Source: Micropterix aruncella (Eukaryota > Arthropoda > Insecta > Lepidoptera > Micropterigidae). From it: a stretch of DNA of 64,000 nt. Below the pieces are notes generated by a model that saw nothing but the letters and a program-made list of their open reading frames with translations, was not told the origin of the DNA and searched no databases. Of the stretch, positions 42,474-53,417 are shown piece by piece; position 1 is the stretch's first letter; each line of letters opens with the position of its first letter. The position numbers and the translations under genes were made by a program. Where the stretch lies: contig OX155967.1 in the NCBI GenBank assembly GCA_944548615.1, forward strand, positions 62,001-126,000, given 5' to 3'.

Positions 42474-44039
42474 CTATTCTGCCCCGCCTTTCGAGTTTTT
42501 TGGCTCTGAAACCGGGGAATTACCAGGCCGGTTATTCTTAGAACATTCCGGACACGTGGCTACCGTGTAGTTAAACCGACCACAACGATAGCAATATTTA
42601 GAATAGCCACGATGTGTGCCACCGCGTGAACCACGCGAACTATTATTGACTCCTTGGTTGTAATTACCAGAAGACGAATTACCATAAGAAAAATTATTAC
42701 GGGAAAAATTTCCACGATTAAAACCGCCACGATGAAAACCACCACGATTAAAACCACCACGATTGGATGGACCAGCAGAAGAAACATTACACTCTTTTAA
42801 CTTCTGTACAACTTTCACTTCCTCCGTCGCACATTTGGTAGGAGACTCGTCGACCGCATAAACTGCTTTCGAGCCAGAAGGCTTGACCTTAGCTTGTGCA
42901 GGAGTGACTGCATTAGATGCGTTCATACGCTGTTGTGCATTCTCAACTTTTTTTCCTAAACGCAGAAGTTCGTCGATTGAATTTATATCAACTAGCATGA
43001 AATGTCGTTGGTAAAAAATGGAGATATTTGAAAGGATAATTCCTAACTGTTCCTCGCCAGACAATGGCCTTGAAAACCTGTTGAAATAGCCCAACATGAC
43101 CGAAACAAAAATATGCATCCTCTCGTCCGACTTTTGTTTACGTCCCCGTACAAATGACAAAACTTCAGCATCGTAATTTAAACTGCCAAAATCGGAGCGG
43201 AGTGCAACAACTAACTGCTTCCAACTGGAAATGCTCGAAGCTCTAGCACGGTACCAACTAAGCGCCTGTTTCTGGAATAGCTCACACGCCGATTTCAGCA
43301 TCCTGGCATCCGAGATATTACGCGAAAACCTAATCTCATCCAATCGTTCTAAGAACTCGACCACACAGGAATCGCCGTCAAATGTAAAACCAAGATTTAA
43401 AGGTTTAAGAATGCGTTCGTCAGAAATCACAAGGTTATTGTCGAAAGGAACTGGTTTCGAATCGACATGATGTACCAACGGAGCTGACGTCACTTCTGTA
43501 TTTATGCCCAAAGGAACCACCTCAGGACTAAGCAAATGCATAGCTGGACCTGACTTCTCACCCTCGTGCAATGAAGTAGAAGGTATCGGAAGAACTGGAT
43601 TTGGTAACGGGCTAGGCGAACGAACAATATCTAAATATTTTTCTAACAAAACGACAATTTCCAAAACTTCCTCCTTTAAATTGTCTAATAATTTTTTGGA
43701 GTCTGAATTAGCAGGATTTATACGTGAAACTCTATGAAAGATATGTGCAGTTTTAGTGCTAATTCGTTTATATAAAAGTTTCTGTTTGTTATTTCTAAAC
43801 TCCTCTATAAGTTCTTGAAGACACGAAAGTCTAATCGAACATTCCTGAAACTCGGAATCTGGATCTAAATCCGTTGAGGTAATTGATTCTGCGGGAAATT
43901 CCCGTAAGAGTGAGTTAAACTGTTTCCTCATCGCTTCAACATTTGTTGGATTGACCTCGCGTATCGTAAACTCATAATCAAGTTCTGCCTTCACCAAATG
44001 TGACGCAGCATAATAGACTAGAGCTAGTGAAGCCATCAT
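42474..44039 (-). CDS. gag: Gypsy gag protein
   Basis: 521 aa from the ATG at 44037-44039; a second ATG follows directly (MMASLALVYYA). The frame is open upstream without ATG support. The N-terminal half is helical and charged. The middle (about 230-390) is the capsid-like region with W-Y-R-A-R and F-V-R-G-R-K-Q phrases typical of Gypsy gag. The C-terminus has Gly/Arg/Asn/Phe repeats (GGFNRGGFHRGGFNRGNF) and one Cys motif CYRCGRF-N-Y-TVATC, where Tyr stands at the usual His place. It ends at 42474, overlapping the -1 frame of pol. Confidence 0.87.
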   Translation of the reverse strand: MMASLALVYYAASHLVKAELDYEFTIREVNPTNVEAMRKQFNSLLREFPAESITSTDLDPDSEFQECSIRLSCLQELIEEFRNNKQKLLYKRISTKTAHIFHRVSRINPANSDSKKLLDNLKEEVLEIVVLLEKYLDIVRSPSPLPNPVLPIPSTSLHEGEKSGPAMHLLSPEVVPLGINTEVTSAPLVHHVDSKPVPFDNNLVISDERILKPLNLGFTFDGDSCVVEFLERLDEIRFSRNISDARMLKSACELFQKQALSWYRARASSISSWKQLVVALRSDFGSLNYDAEVLSFVRGRKQKSDERMHIFVSVMLGYFNRFSRPLSGEEQLGIILSNISIFYQRHFMLVDINSIDELLRLGKKVENAQQRMNASNAVTPAQAKVKPSGSKAVYAVDESPTKCATEEVKVVQKLKECNVSSAGPSNRGGFNRGGFHRGGFNRGNFSRNNFSYGNSSSGNYNQGVNNSSRGSRGGTHRGYSKYCYRCGRFNYTVATCPECSKNNRPGNSPVSEPKNSKGGAE

Positions 44040-44717
44040 GTATATATATTTTTTTAATTCCACCAAAAAAAAATTAAAACCAAAAGAAAATAAATAAAAA
44101 AAATAAAAAAATAAAATGGAACGAACTAACTTTTTAACTGCTTGCGGCACCTCTGTTTTATTTGGCTGCTTACCTCACCAGGATAATTGCCTTCACATCT
44201 GGAAATTAACAAAAAAATAATTAGTATGATATAATAAAATAACTTAAACGGCAAGCGTAAAACTTTTTCGCGGAAACCGCCTTAAAATAACAAACAATCT
44301 GCTGCTAAGCAATGCCAAGTATTAAAAGAATAATTAATATATTGCCTTTAAATCTAAGATTCTGACAAAAAAAATATAGTAACCATAAAAAACGGCAAGT
44401 ACAAAATACTTCTTCGCGGTAACCGCTTTAAATTACAAAAAATACTGTTAACGACGACAAAACTGCAAGTACACAATACCGCTTAAATTAATGACAAAAG
44501 TTGCTTCTAAATACAAAAACAAAAAGACGGTGCTTACAAACCTCTTTAGCGGTAATCGCTATGAATAAAAATTATATAAAAACAAAAAAAAATGCTTCTA
44601 ATTTTTTATACAATTTCTAAACAAAGTGCTTAAAAAATCGTGCTTCAATGGCTGAGGAAAAGAATACCCTAAAAGCCAAAATCCAATTTATAAGCCTAAC
44701 GTTGGAGCGCTAATTTT
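44040..44717 (-). other. 5' leader of the nested Gypsy element
   Basis: About 680 bp between the 5' LTR and gag, A/T-rich. It holds several degenerate copies of a module with GCAAGTACAAAAT and CGCGGTAACCGC (near 44250, 44392, 44460 and 44530), perhaps a packaging or leader structure. It also contains the primer-binding site next to the LTR. Confidence 0.6.
44694..44712 (-). promoter_or_regulatory. Probable primer-binding site (tRNA-Lys-like, degenerate)
   Basis: On - the bases TAGCGCTCCAACGTTAGGC start five bases after the LTR end. They match the tRNA-Lys-type site TGGCGCCCAACGTGGGGC (general knowledge) at most positions, with one insertion. The assignment is tentative. Confidence 0.4.
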
Positions 44718-45802
44718 ATAACCGCAAAATACTAATTTCCGTGTTTGGAAGAAACACGGTAGAAACTACCAAAACCCAAAAGAATCAAAGTAAAAGGACG
44801 CCACCTCCTTTTAAAGAAAAAGAAGGAAACTTATGCAAAAAAAAAACAAAAAAGATACCCGAAAGAAATTTTAAAAAGAAAAAAATTAACCTCAAAAAAA
44901 CTATCTCAGAGAGTGGGCTAAATATTAATGAGCATTGGGTTTGGCCCTCAGAAAACCCTTTCCCTCAGACACAAAAGACTACAGCACAAAAAGAAACACG
45001 AGAGTATGTAAAGTATCCGTGTTTATTCGCCCGCAGGCACCCTTCTTCAAATTCCGCTTATCGGCGTGTCACATGTGCTCATCCAAATAAAAATAACAGA
45101 ATACCAGAAATGAATGCAAATTCCTTGACGTGGAGGCAAGTCCCGTCACATTTAGCGACGATTTCGTCACTTATATAGCAGCAGTAATTATACGAAAAAA
45201 CCAGAGGTGCCCACAGCTGTGATCAATAGAAAAATCCGTTAAAATCGCGAGGATCTTATATGAAAAGCTACCCAAAATGAAATTAAATGCTTACCAGATA
45301 AATCACACACACTTCACATCACAAATTTTACCGCCAGGCGGTTAATTTACGGCTTTCTTGTTTTAATGCACTTTCTGCCTGCCTCGGCGGAGCAAGAGCA
45401 CCTGCCCCACCATTGTTAAAACAGGAAATGAGGTCTAAACGAACCCGTTTGACAACTCATTATTACCAGAAACACGAATGTCTCTACTCTATGACAAAGA
45501 GTGTAGATTTACTTCCAAAATTTTTAATAAAAGTTAAATTTTATGTAGGTTTTCTTTTTAATTAATATTATAATTTTTATAGTTGACATTTATTTATTTA
45601 TTTATTTATCTTTTAATAAATATATCTCCATAATAGCAACATTAATGTCATCTGACAGCTGTTAAGGCAAATTTTGGATGATTTCAAAAAAGCAACAATA
45701 AACAACATTTTCGGAACAGAAAAAGGTTATAGAAAACCCTGAGAAGTAACCTTTAATGATAATTCGGGACACAAGCGCGAAAAAAAAGGAATTTCTGTTA
45801 CA
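44718..45802 (-). repeat. 5' LTR of the nested Gypsy element (1085 bp)
   Basis: Near-identical to 37673-38727 with an extra A-rich segment near 44846-44880. It ends (on +) with CTGTTACA at 45802, followed by the resumed SART-like ORF2. Confidence 0.92.
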
Positions 45803-45921
45803 TATCTCAGAAGGAGACCGCCGAGCGCGAGCAGGAAATAGAAGTCCTCGACAGAAGGCGTAGACGTCGCCGTGGAGACATAGCTGTGGCAAACGGTCGC
45901 CCTGGCACATCGGCCCAGTAG

Positions 45922-46289
45922 TTCGGGTGACGAATAGGACTGTGGTAAACTCTGCCTGTCGTAAAAGGCGACTAAAAGGGTACTGCAGGTCATAGTAGGT
46001 CGGAGCGGGGGCTCCAGCTCACCATGTATGAGACACAAGGAAAGATCGTGGCATGATGTTGTGGTACTATCTGCTGCACACACGCGAAGTCGGGGTGAAG
46101 GCAACTGCCTCCCCCGGGACGTGCTCATGGCATGGTGCAAGAGGAACACCGGCGAGTTCTTCAGAGATCCCGGAGTTCCTCGAGATGCACTGACGTTGGT
46201 CACCGAGGGAGTTTTAGTGGGTAAAAATCCCACATAACTGGGCCCTCCCCCCGGGGGGCTTGGTATCTTTTGAAGATTTCTCCCTCGCA
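45922..46289 (+). other. 3' UTR of SART-like copy 3
   Basis: About 370 bp from the ORF2 stop (45919-45921) to the poly(A). It contains the conserved TTTTAGTGGG hairpin (GTGGG 46217-46221, 7-nt loop, CCCAC 46229-46233), as in copies 1 and 2. No credible gene. Confidence 0.75.
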
Positions 46290-46326
46290 AAAAAAAAAAA
46301 AAAAAAACAAAAAAAAAAAAAAAAAA

Positions 46327-46345
46327 GGTTAGGTTAGGTTAGGTT
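46327..46345 (+). repeat. (TTAGG)n telomere-type array 5
   Basis: Four TTAGG units squeezed between the poly(A) of SART-like copy 3 on the left and the poly-T start (poly(A) on -) of a TRAS-like fragment on the right. Confidence 0.9.
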
Positions 46346-47232
46346 TTTTTATTTTTTTTATTTTCCCTTTGAAGGTAACCGCTTCAAAGGGGAGTTTATT
46401 CAAGAATAGCCTTGCATGGTGACAAGGCATTATAATACATGTATTTTGACATTTTTGTTCTTTATAAAGAAAAGCTTCATCTAACATTAGTACTGCTGAG
46501 CGGACTGCTTTGAATTTAAACATATTACATATTAAATTTATTTAATTATACTCCTTCGTTGATCGTTTTCAATTTTCTGATTAATTTCTCAAGGTAGACT
46601 AAGTATTTCCCTGCCAATTGCGTAGAGGTCCTCAGGATATCCGCCGGTCTGTCGTAGTCAGCTCCATGATGTTCGCATGTACGTCGCATTGTGTATCGTT
46701 CTGTCTCAAATGCGCTGCAGTGGAATAGTGTGTGTGCGACGTTTTGCACGCTCTCGCCATCGCAAGGGCAGTTGGCGTTCTCGCGGAGCTTGAACCTCAT
46801 GAGGTACTCTCGGAAAGCGCCGTGTCCTGTCAGCATTTGGGTGGTTTCGTAGGTGCGTCCGTGTCTAGCAGGTGTTTTGAGGGCATCGGGCACGCTAGCA
46901 AAAAACATTTTAGTAATCTTCCCCTTACTGGTGTCTGTTGTGTACCTATGGTTCCATGCCTCTATTGCTTCTTGCAGCGCGGTTCGTTTGACGTAGCTCA
47001 GTGGGACTCCGCTGTAGAATGGAGCGGTCTTGGCTGTACACGCTGCTTTTGCCAGTACGTCTGCTCTCTCGTTGCCGGCAATGCCAACGTGCGCTTTAAC
47101 CCATCGCAGGTCTATCGATGTGCCTGATCTTTCGGCATCTTTTAGGAGGTTTCGTGTGTCAAAAGCGATTGGGTGTGTGTTGTTGGTGTCGGAGATTGCT
47201 AGCAGGCCGGACAGACTGTCACTGAAAATCCT
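46346..47232 (-). mobile_element. 5'-truncated TRAS-like element
   Basis: 3' end of an element of the same family as 7001-13524. The shared 3' UTR phrase GGGGAGTTTATTCAA and the GCCTTG/CAAGGC hairpin (46409-46428) identify it. Next to the tail is a 10-bp hairpin, 46365-46374 with 46382-46391. Poly(A) on - is followed by CCTAACC, the TRAS orientation. The left part of the protein is missing beyond about 47232, where sequence changes without any TTAGG. Confidence 0.87.
46546..47231 (-). pseudogene. TRAS-like ORF2 C-terminus (RNase H end and zinc motif)
   Basis: Open frame of about 228 codons. It begins inside RNase H at I-F-S-D-S and continues with LRWVKAHVGIAGNERADVLAKAAC, which contains the last RNase H catalytic residues. 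The C-terminal zinc motif CPCDGESVQNVAHTLFHC follows, with a stop at 46546-46548. It matches the last fifth of the 7366-10965 protein in order and wording. It has no start and no RT, so it is a truncated remnant, though it carries no nonsense codon. Confidence 0.85.
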
Positions 47233-47389
47233 ATTACCTAAAAGGGAGTTGGTAACTGCCCGTTTTCGGCCTACGGGGTTCAGTATCTCCGCTATCTATC
47301 GAGGTACGCGCGCGCAAGTACGGGAACTCTCGCAGCGCATTAGACGGCGCGTCGAGTGGAAAAATTTATTTTCGTCTATTCGTTTGTTT

Positions 47390-49039
47390 TATTCGTTTTT
47401 TTCGCACGTAAAGTTCAAAAAGTGCTCTTTTTTTTCGGCTCCCTTAATTTTTCTCATTTTTTGATTTTTGTTAATTTTTCATCGCCTCTTGCCAACCGGA
47501 GAATCGTCTCTCTATAGGAAAACTCCGAAAAGTGGAAATTTTTTCGATTTTCAAATTCAAAATGGCGTTCGAAAACGCATCGACGAAAACGCGGAAACCG
47601 ACATAACTCGAGAACGGATAGGAGCGGAGCGTTTCGGCCCGAGGAGCGATCGAAGGGCTCGGCGAGAGCTGCGAAATGGCATTTTTGAAATTTTGTAATT
47701 CCCAAAAAAATCATACAAATTTTCCATTTTTCCACTTTCGATAGGAAATATTTTTTTCGAAAAAAGTGTCATTTTCGGCTCCCTTAATTTTTCTCATTTT
47801 TTGATTTTTGTTAATTTTTCATCGCCTATTTCCAACCGGAGAATCGTCTCTCTATGGGAAAACTCCAAAAAGTAGAAATTTTCTTCGCGCGGCCGCCATA
47901 TTGCATTTTGAAAATGCATCTAGAGAACGTCGAAAAAACGCACATTTTCCACGATAATTCGACGCAATCGAGAACGTCCAAATCGACGGCCGTCTACGGC
48001 GAGTCCAAGGACTGCATGTCCTCTACGATATTGCAGAAAAAAAATATTAAGTTTCTCCAAAAATTAGTAATAATTTTCACTTTGAAATTTGGTCAAAAAA
48101 ACGCCCTCAAAACGAAAAAAGTGCTTTTTTCGGCTGACTTAATTTTTTTCATTTTTTGATTTTTGTTAATTTTTCATCGCTTCTTTCCAACCGGAGAATC
48201 GTCTCTCTATGGGAAAATCCCGAAAAGTTAAAATTTCCTTCGGGCGGCGGCCATATTGGATTTTGAAAATGCCACCAAAAAAACACATAAACCTCGATAA
48301 TTCGACTCACGAACGTCCGAATGGATTCGCGTCTGCGGCAATTCGAAGACCTAGACGTCCTTTACGAGATTGCCAAAAAAAATTTTCAAGTTTCTCCAAA
48401 AATTCATATAAATTTTCAATTTGAAATTTTTCCAAAAAACGCATTCGAAACGAAAAAAGTTTCATATTTCGGATCCCACGCTTTGGGAAATAGCCGCGGG
48501 ACCGTAATTGCGCAACTGTCATCTCCACCTAAAAACCCTTCTCTCTATGGAAAAACTCCAAAAAGTTGAAATTTCCTTCGCGCCGCCGCCATATTGGATT
48601 TTGAAAATACAACGAAAAAACCGCAAAAACCTCGATAATTCGAATCGAAAACGTCGAAATGGATTCGCGTCTGCGGCAACTCGAAGTCCGAGAAATCCGT
48701 TACGAGACTGCCAAAAAAAAAATTTGAATTTCTCCAAAAATTCATATAAATTTTCCATTTTCCCAATTTTTAAAGGAATTTTTTTACAAAAAAAACGTAA
48801 TTTTTCGGCTCCCACGCTTTGGGAAGCAGCAGCGGGACCGAAATCGTGCAATGGACATTTCCACCCGAATACCCCCAACTCTATGGGAAAATTCCTAAAA
48901 GTTGAAATTTCCTTCAATTTTCTTCGTGCGGCCGCCATCTTTGATTTTGAAACGAGGCTACGAAAAAACCCGATTAGCGCAGAGAGGACGACCTCCCGTC
49001 GAGTTGTGTTCTACGGCGAGATGTAGCGCCTCGACCAGC
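47390..49039. repeat. About 340-bp diverged tandem repeat, 5 units
   Basis: The marker CGGCTCCC (or CGGCTGAC, CGGATCCC) recurs at 47436, 47776, 48131, 48470 and 48806, spacing 336-355. Units share TTTTTCATCGCC, CCAACCGGAGAATCG, CTCTATGGGAAAA, GCCGCCATATTGG and AAATTCATATAAATTTT. They are diverged from each other. Open frames crossing them on both strands have low-complexity content and are not genes. The 47233-47389 stretch before it holds no recognised feature. Confidence 0.85.
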
Positions 49040-52000
49040 ACTACAAAGTGGCATTTTCAGAATTTTGAAATTTTGAAAAAATTTATATAAATTTTGATTT
49101 TGAATTTTTCCAACGAGTACAAAAATCACATTTTCCGATATCGATCGAGACAGACCGAACCTACCGCGTAGCGGTCTTAGGCGAGATAGACGCCCCGAGT
49201 GAGGTCTACGAAATGGCATTTTTGAAATTTTGACATTTTGAGATTTTTTATATAAACTTTCATTTTGAACATAGAAATTGTTATGAAAAAATCACATTTT
49301 TCACAAAATAACGAGATAGAGTAAACCTACCGCGTTGCGGTGTTTGGACAGAACGAAGGCCTTTGAAATCTCTACGAAATGGCATTTTCGAAATTTTGAC
49401 ATTTTGAAATTTTTTATATAAACTTTCATTTTGAACATAGAAATTGTTATGAAAAAATCACATTTTTCACAAAATAACGAGATAGAGTAAACCTACCGCG
49501 TTGCGGAGTTTGGACAGAACGAAGACCTTTGAAATCTCTACGAAATGGCATTTTCGAAATTTTGGCATTTTGAAATTTTTTATATAAACTTTCATTTTGA
49601 ACATAGAAATTGTTATGAAAAAATCACATTTTTCACAAAATAACGAGATAGAGTAAACCTACCGCATTGCGGTGTTTGGACAGAACGAAGGCCTTTGAAA
49701 TCTCTACCAAATGGCATTTTCGAAATTTTGACATTTTGAAATTTTTTATATAAACTTTCATTTTGAACATAGAAATTGTTATGAAAAAATCACATTTTTC
49801 ACAAAACAACGAGATAGAGTAAACCTACCGCGTTGCGGTCTTTGGAGAGATCGACACCCCGCTTAAGTTCTACTAAATGGCATTTTTGAAATTTTGAAAT
49901 TTTGAAAATTTTTTTATAAACTTTCATTTTGAACATAGAAATTGTTATGAAAAAATCACATTTTTCACAAAAGATCGTGATAGAGTAAACCTATAGCGCT
50001 ACTGTGTTCGGACGGAACGACGGCCTGGGTAATATCTACAAAATGGCATTTTTGAAATTTTGACATTATGAAAAATTTTATATAAACTTTCATTTTAAAC
50101 ATAGAAATTATTATGAAAAAATCACATTTTTCGAAAAAAAAAGATCGTGACAGAGTAAACCTATAGCGCTAGGGTGTTCGGACAGAACGACGGCCTCGGT
50201 AAGCTCTAGAAAATGGCATTTTTGAAATTTTGAAATTTTGAAAAATTTTATATAAACTTTCATTTTAAACATAGAAATTATTATGAAAAAATCACATTTT
50301 TCGAAAAAGATCGTGATAGAGTAAACCTATAGCGCTACGGTGTTCGGACAGAACGACGGCCTGGGTAATCTCTACAAAATGGCATTTTTGAAATTTTGAC
50401 ATTTTGAAAAATTTTATATAAACTTTCATTTTAAACATAGAAATTATTATGAAAAAATCACATTTTTCGAAAAAGATCGTGATAGAGTAAACCTATAGCG
50501 CTACGGTGTTCGGACAGAACGACGGCCTGGGTAATCTCTACAAAATGGCATTTTTGAAATTTTGACATTTTGAAAAATTTTATATAAACTTTCATTTTAA
50601 ACATAGAAATTATTATGAAAAAATCACATTTTTCGAAAAAGATCGTGACAGAGTAAACCTATAACGCTACGGTGTTCGGACAGAACGACGGCCTCGGTAA
50701 TCTCTACAAAATGGCATTTTTGAAATTTTGACATTTTGAAAAATTTTATATAAACTTTCATTTTAAACATAGAAATTATTATGAAAAAATCACATTTTTC
50801 GAAAAAGATCGTGATAGAGTAAACCTATAGCGCTACGGTGTTCGGACAGAACGACGGCCTGAGTAATCTCTACAAAATAGCATTTTTGAAATTTTGACAT
50901 TTTGAAAAATTTTATATAAACTTTCATTTTAAACATAGAAATTATTATGAAAAAATCACATTTTTCGAAAAAGATCGTGACAGAGTAAACCTATAACGCT
51001 ACGGTGTTCGGACAGAACGACGGCCTCGGTAATCTCTACAAAATGGCATTTTTGAAATTTTGACATTTTGAAAAATTTTATATAAACTTTCATTTTAAAC
51101 ATAGAAATTATTATGAAAAAATCACATTTTTCGAAAAAGATCGTGACAGAGTAAACCTATAACGCTACGGTGTTCGGACAGAACGACGGCCTCGGTAATC
51201 TCTACAAAATGGCATTTTTGAAATTTTGACATTTTGAAAAATTTTATATAAACTTTCATTTTAAACATAGAAATTATTATGAAAAAATCACATTTTTCGA
51301 AAAAGATCGTGACAGAGTAAACCTATAACGCTACGGTGTTCGGACAGAACGACGGCCTCGGTAATCTCTACAAAATGGCATTTTTGAAATTTTGACATTT
51401 TGAAAAATTTTATATAAACTTTCATTTTAAACATAGAAATTATTATGAAAAAATCACATTTTTCGAAAAAGATCGTGACAGAGTAAACCTATAACGCTAC
51501 GGTGTTCGGACAGAACGACGGCCTCGGTAATCTCTACAAAATGGCATTTTTGAAATTTTGACATTTTGAAAAATTTTATATAAACTTTCATTTTAAACAT
51601 AGAAATTATTATGAAAAAATCACATTTTTCGAAAAAGATCGTGACAGAGTAAACCTATAACGCTACGGTGTTCGGACAGAACGACGGCCTCGGTAATCTC
51701 TACAAAATGGCATTTTTGAAATTTTGACATTTTGAAAAATTTTATATAAACTTTCATTTTAAACATAGAAATTATTATGAAAAAATCACATTTTTCGAAA
51801 AAGATCGTGATAGAGTAAACCTATAGCGCTACGGTGTTCGGACAGAACGACGGCCTGAGTAATCTCTACAAAATGGCATTTTTGAAATTTTGAAATTTTG
51901 AAAAATTTTATATAAACTTTCATTTTGAACATAGAAATTGTTATGAATAAATGACATTTTTCGAAAAAGACCGTGATAGAGTAAATCAAACGCGTTACGT

Positions 52001-52592
52001 TATTCGGACAGAACAAAGGCCTTTGAAATCTCTACGAAATGGCATTTTCGAAATTTTGACATTTTGAAATTTTTTATATAAACTTTCATTTTGAACATAG
52101 AAATTGTTATGAAAAAATGACATTTTTCGAAAAAGACCGTTATAGAGTAAATCATATGCGTTACAATGTTTGGACAGAACGAAGGCCTTTGAAATCTCTA
52201 CGAAATGGCATTTTCGAAATTTTGACATTTTGAAATATTTTATATAAACTTTCATTTTGAACATAGAAATTGTTATGAAAAAATCACATTTTTCCCAAAA
52301 GAACGAGATAGAGAAAACCTACCGCGTTGCGGTCTTTGGCGAGATCGACACCCCGCTTAAGCTCTACAAAATGGCATTTTTGAAATTTTGACATTTTGAA
52401 AAATTTTATATAAAATTCATTTTAAACATAGAAATTATTATGAAAAAATCACATTTTTCGAAAAAGATCGTGATAGAGTAAACCTATAGCGTTACGGCGT
52501 TCGGACAGAACGACGGCCTTGGTAATCTCTACGAAATGGCATTTTCGAAATTTTGACATTTTGAAATTTTTTATATAAACTTTCATTTTGAA
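49040..52592. repeat. 166-bp satellite array, about 22 units
   Basis: The box ATGGCATTTT recurs every 166 bp from 49046 to 52535 (one unit is 170). Each unit has TTATATAAACTTTCATTTT, ACATAGAAATT(G/A)TTATGAAAAAATCACATTTTTC and a GTTCGGACAGAACGACGGCC-type segment. Units in about 50.5-51.8 kb are almost identical, while edge units are diverged, the usual outcome of unequal exchange. The minus-strand frames in it are repeat by-products. Confidence 0.95.
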
Positions 52593-53417
52593 ATACCACT
52601 CGCAATTGACAGAAATGAATCATCTGACCAAATGATGGCTGCAAACCAAATTTAATCTCAATCTGATTAGGCGTTTGGGGGCTATCGTGGAGGAATACAC
52701 ACAAACACATACATACATTAATCTGGAAACGGTCCTAAACATTTCTGGGGGCTCACTATATATATTTCCATCTTGATCTCGAAAAAGTATTTATAGTCAC
52801 AATACTATCTCGCCTCCTCGGTTGGTGGACGGAGAAAGTTAAACTGACGTATTACCAGGTTTTGAAAATAAATAACACCACGTAATAATGACATAGTTTC
52901 TAAACAATATTATTAATAAATCTACCTACGTATACCTAAAAAAAAAAATATTGGGAAAAATATCACTTTTTGAGTAAAGTGTAGATAAAACGAAACACTG
53001 ATAAAATTGTTAAAAATATTTTATTTCGGTAACCTTAAAATGAACTATGTATGTAAAATGAATCTTAAAATGTACTACTATTCATACATCTAAACTTATC
53101 TAGATGACAAATTATAGATACGAATTTTTAACCTATTTTATAGTTTTGAAAAAAAATCGCCATTAACTCGGGAGGTAAGAAACATAAATTTTATATTACA
53201 TGTGTATTCAATTATTATACTATTTTCCGCCTGAGAATATTCGAACTTTAAATTGGATAATCAACAATGCTAGGAATATCAGTATCCGGAGTAAAAAAAT
53301 CCATAATTACAACAAAGAATCCAATGTTTCCAAAAAGGAAGATGCTCAGATATGGCGCGATATGCGGAGTGTTGATTTTCCGTATTTCAAGATCCTGAAG
53401 TATGCTCTTTCAAAAGT
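52593..53417. other. AT-rich stretch with no recognised gene
   Basis: About 825 bp. The part at 52610-52720 (AACCAAATTTAATC..., then ACACAAACACATACATACAT) resembles the 3' tails of RTE-like non-LTR elements, but no coding part is present. The rest is AT-rich. A plus-strand frame of 97 codons (53200-53493) runs into the antisense of the zinc-finger fragment and is not credible. Confidence 0.4.

Larger units (their letters stand above)
37673..45802 (-). mobile_element. Ty3/Gypsy LTR retrotransposon nested in SART-like copy 3 ORF2
   Basis: An 8.1-kb element on -. The LTRs are 37673-38727 (3' on its strand) and 44718-45802 (5'). The flanks are TGTCT (37668-37672) and TATCT (45803-45807), a 5-bp duplication with one mismatch, and they join the SART ORF2 reading frame. 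Apart from one indel of about 30 bp near 44846, the LTRs differ at only a few positions, so this is the youngest large insertion I can date. gag and pol are both open; no env is present. Confidence 0.93.
34667..45921 (+). pseudogene. SART-like copy 3 ORF2, start codon lost and split by a Gypsy element
   Basis: Endonuclease and RT protein like that of copy 1. The frame is open from just after a TAA at 34646-34648 to the Gypsy insertion at 37672/37673 and resumes at 45803 (S-Q-K-E-T-A-E-R) to a stop at 45919-45921. The expected ATG beside the ORF1 stop is absent: the conserved start reads L-L-Q-G-N-L-N-R with no Met. Motifs: GDFNARSRAWG near 35006, YWWSECI near 35500, NTAPGPDGVPG, GVPQGSVLGP, and catalytic Y-A-D-D with Tyr at 36611. 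The RT motif A reads LDIVNAVYSLPW, with Val where copies 1 and 2 have Phe. CHHC...C is at about 37480. Without the start codon and with an 8-kb insertion it is dead. Confidence 0.87.
24317..46326 (+). mobile_element. SART-like retrotransposon, copy 3, split by two LTR elements
   Basis: The element's own sequence lies in three blocks: 24317-25693, 33510-37672 and 45803-46326, about 6.1 kb together. A BEL/Pao element interrupts ORF1 and a Ty3/Gypsy element interrupts the end of ORF2. Its 5' UTR differs from copies 1 and 2 beyond the first hairpin (24332-24348), so it is another subfamily. It ends in a 3' hairpin (46217-46233) and a poly(A) of about 37 (46290-46326) followed by GGTTAGG. Confidence 0.9.

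Noticed and set aside
37673..45802. Endogenous retrovirus with envelope
   Set aside because: No envelope-like frame lies between integrase and the 3' LTR of either Gypsy element; they are LTR retrotransposons with gag and pol only.
49974..52264. Minus-strand open frames in the satellite with M-F-K-M-K-V-Y-I-K-type content
   Set aside because: They repeat every 166 bp with the satellite, are low complexity and have no domain; they are by-products of the repeat.
47390..52592. CRISPR-like array
   Set aside because: There are no short identical repeats separated by unique spacers; whole 166-340-bp units repeat, which is satellite DNA in a eukaryote.
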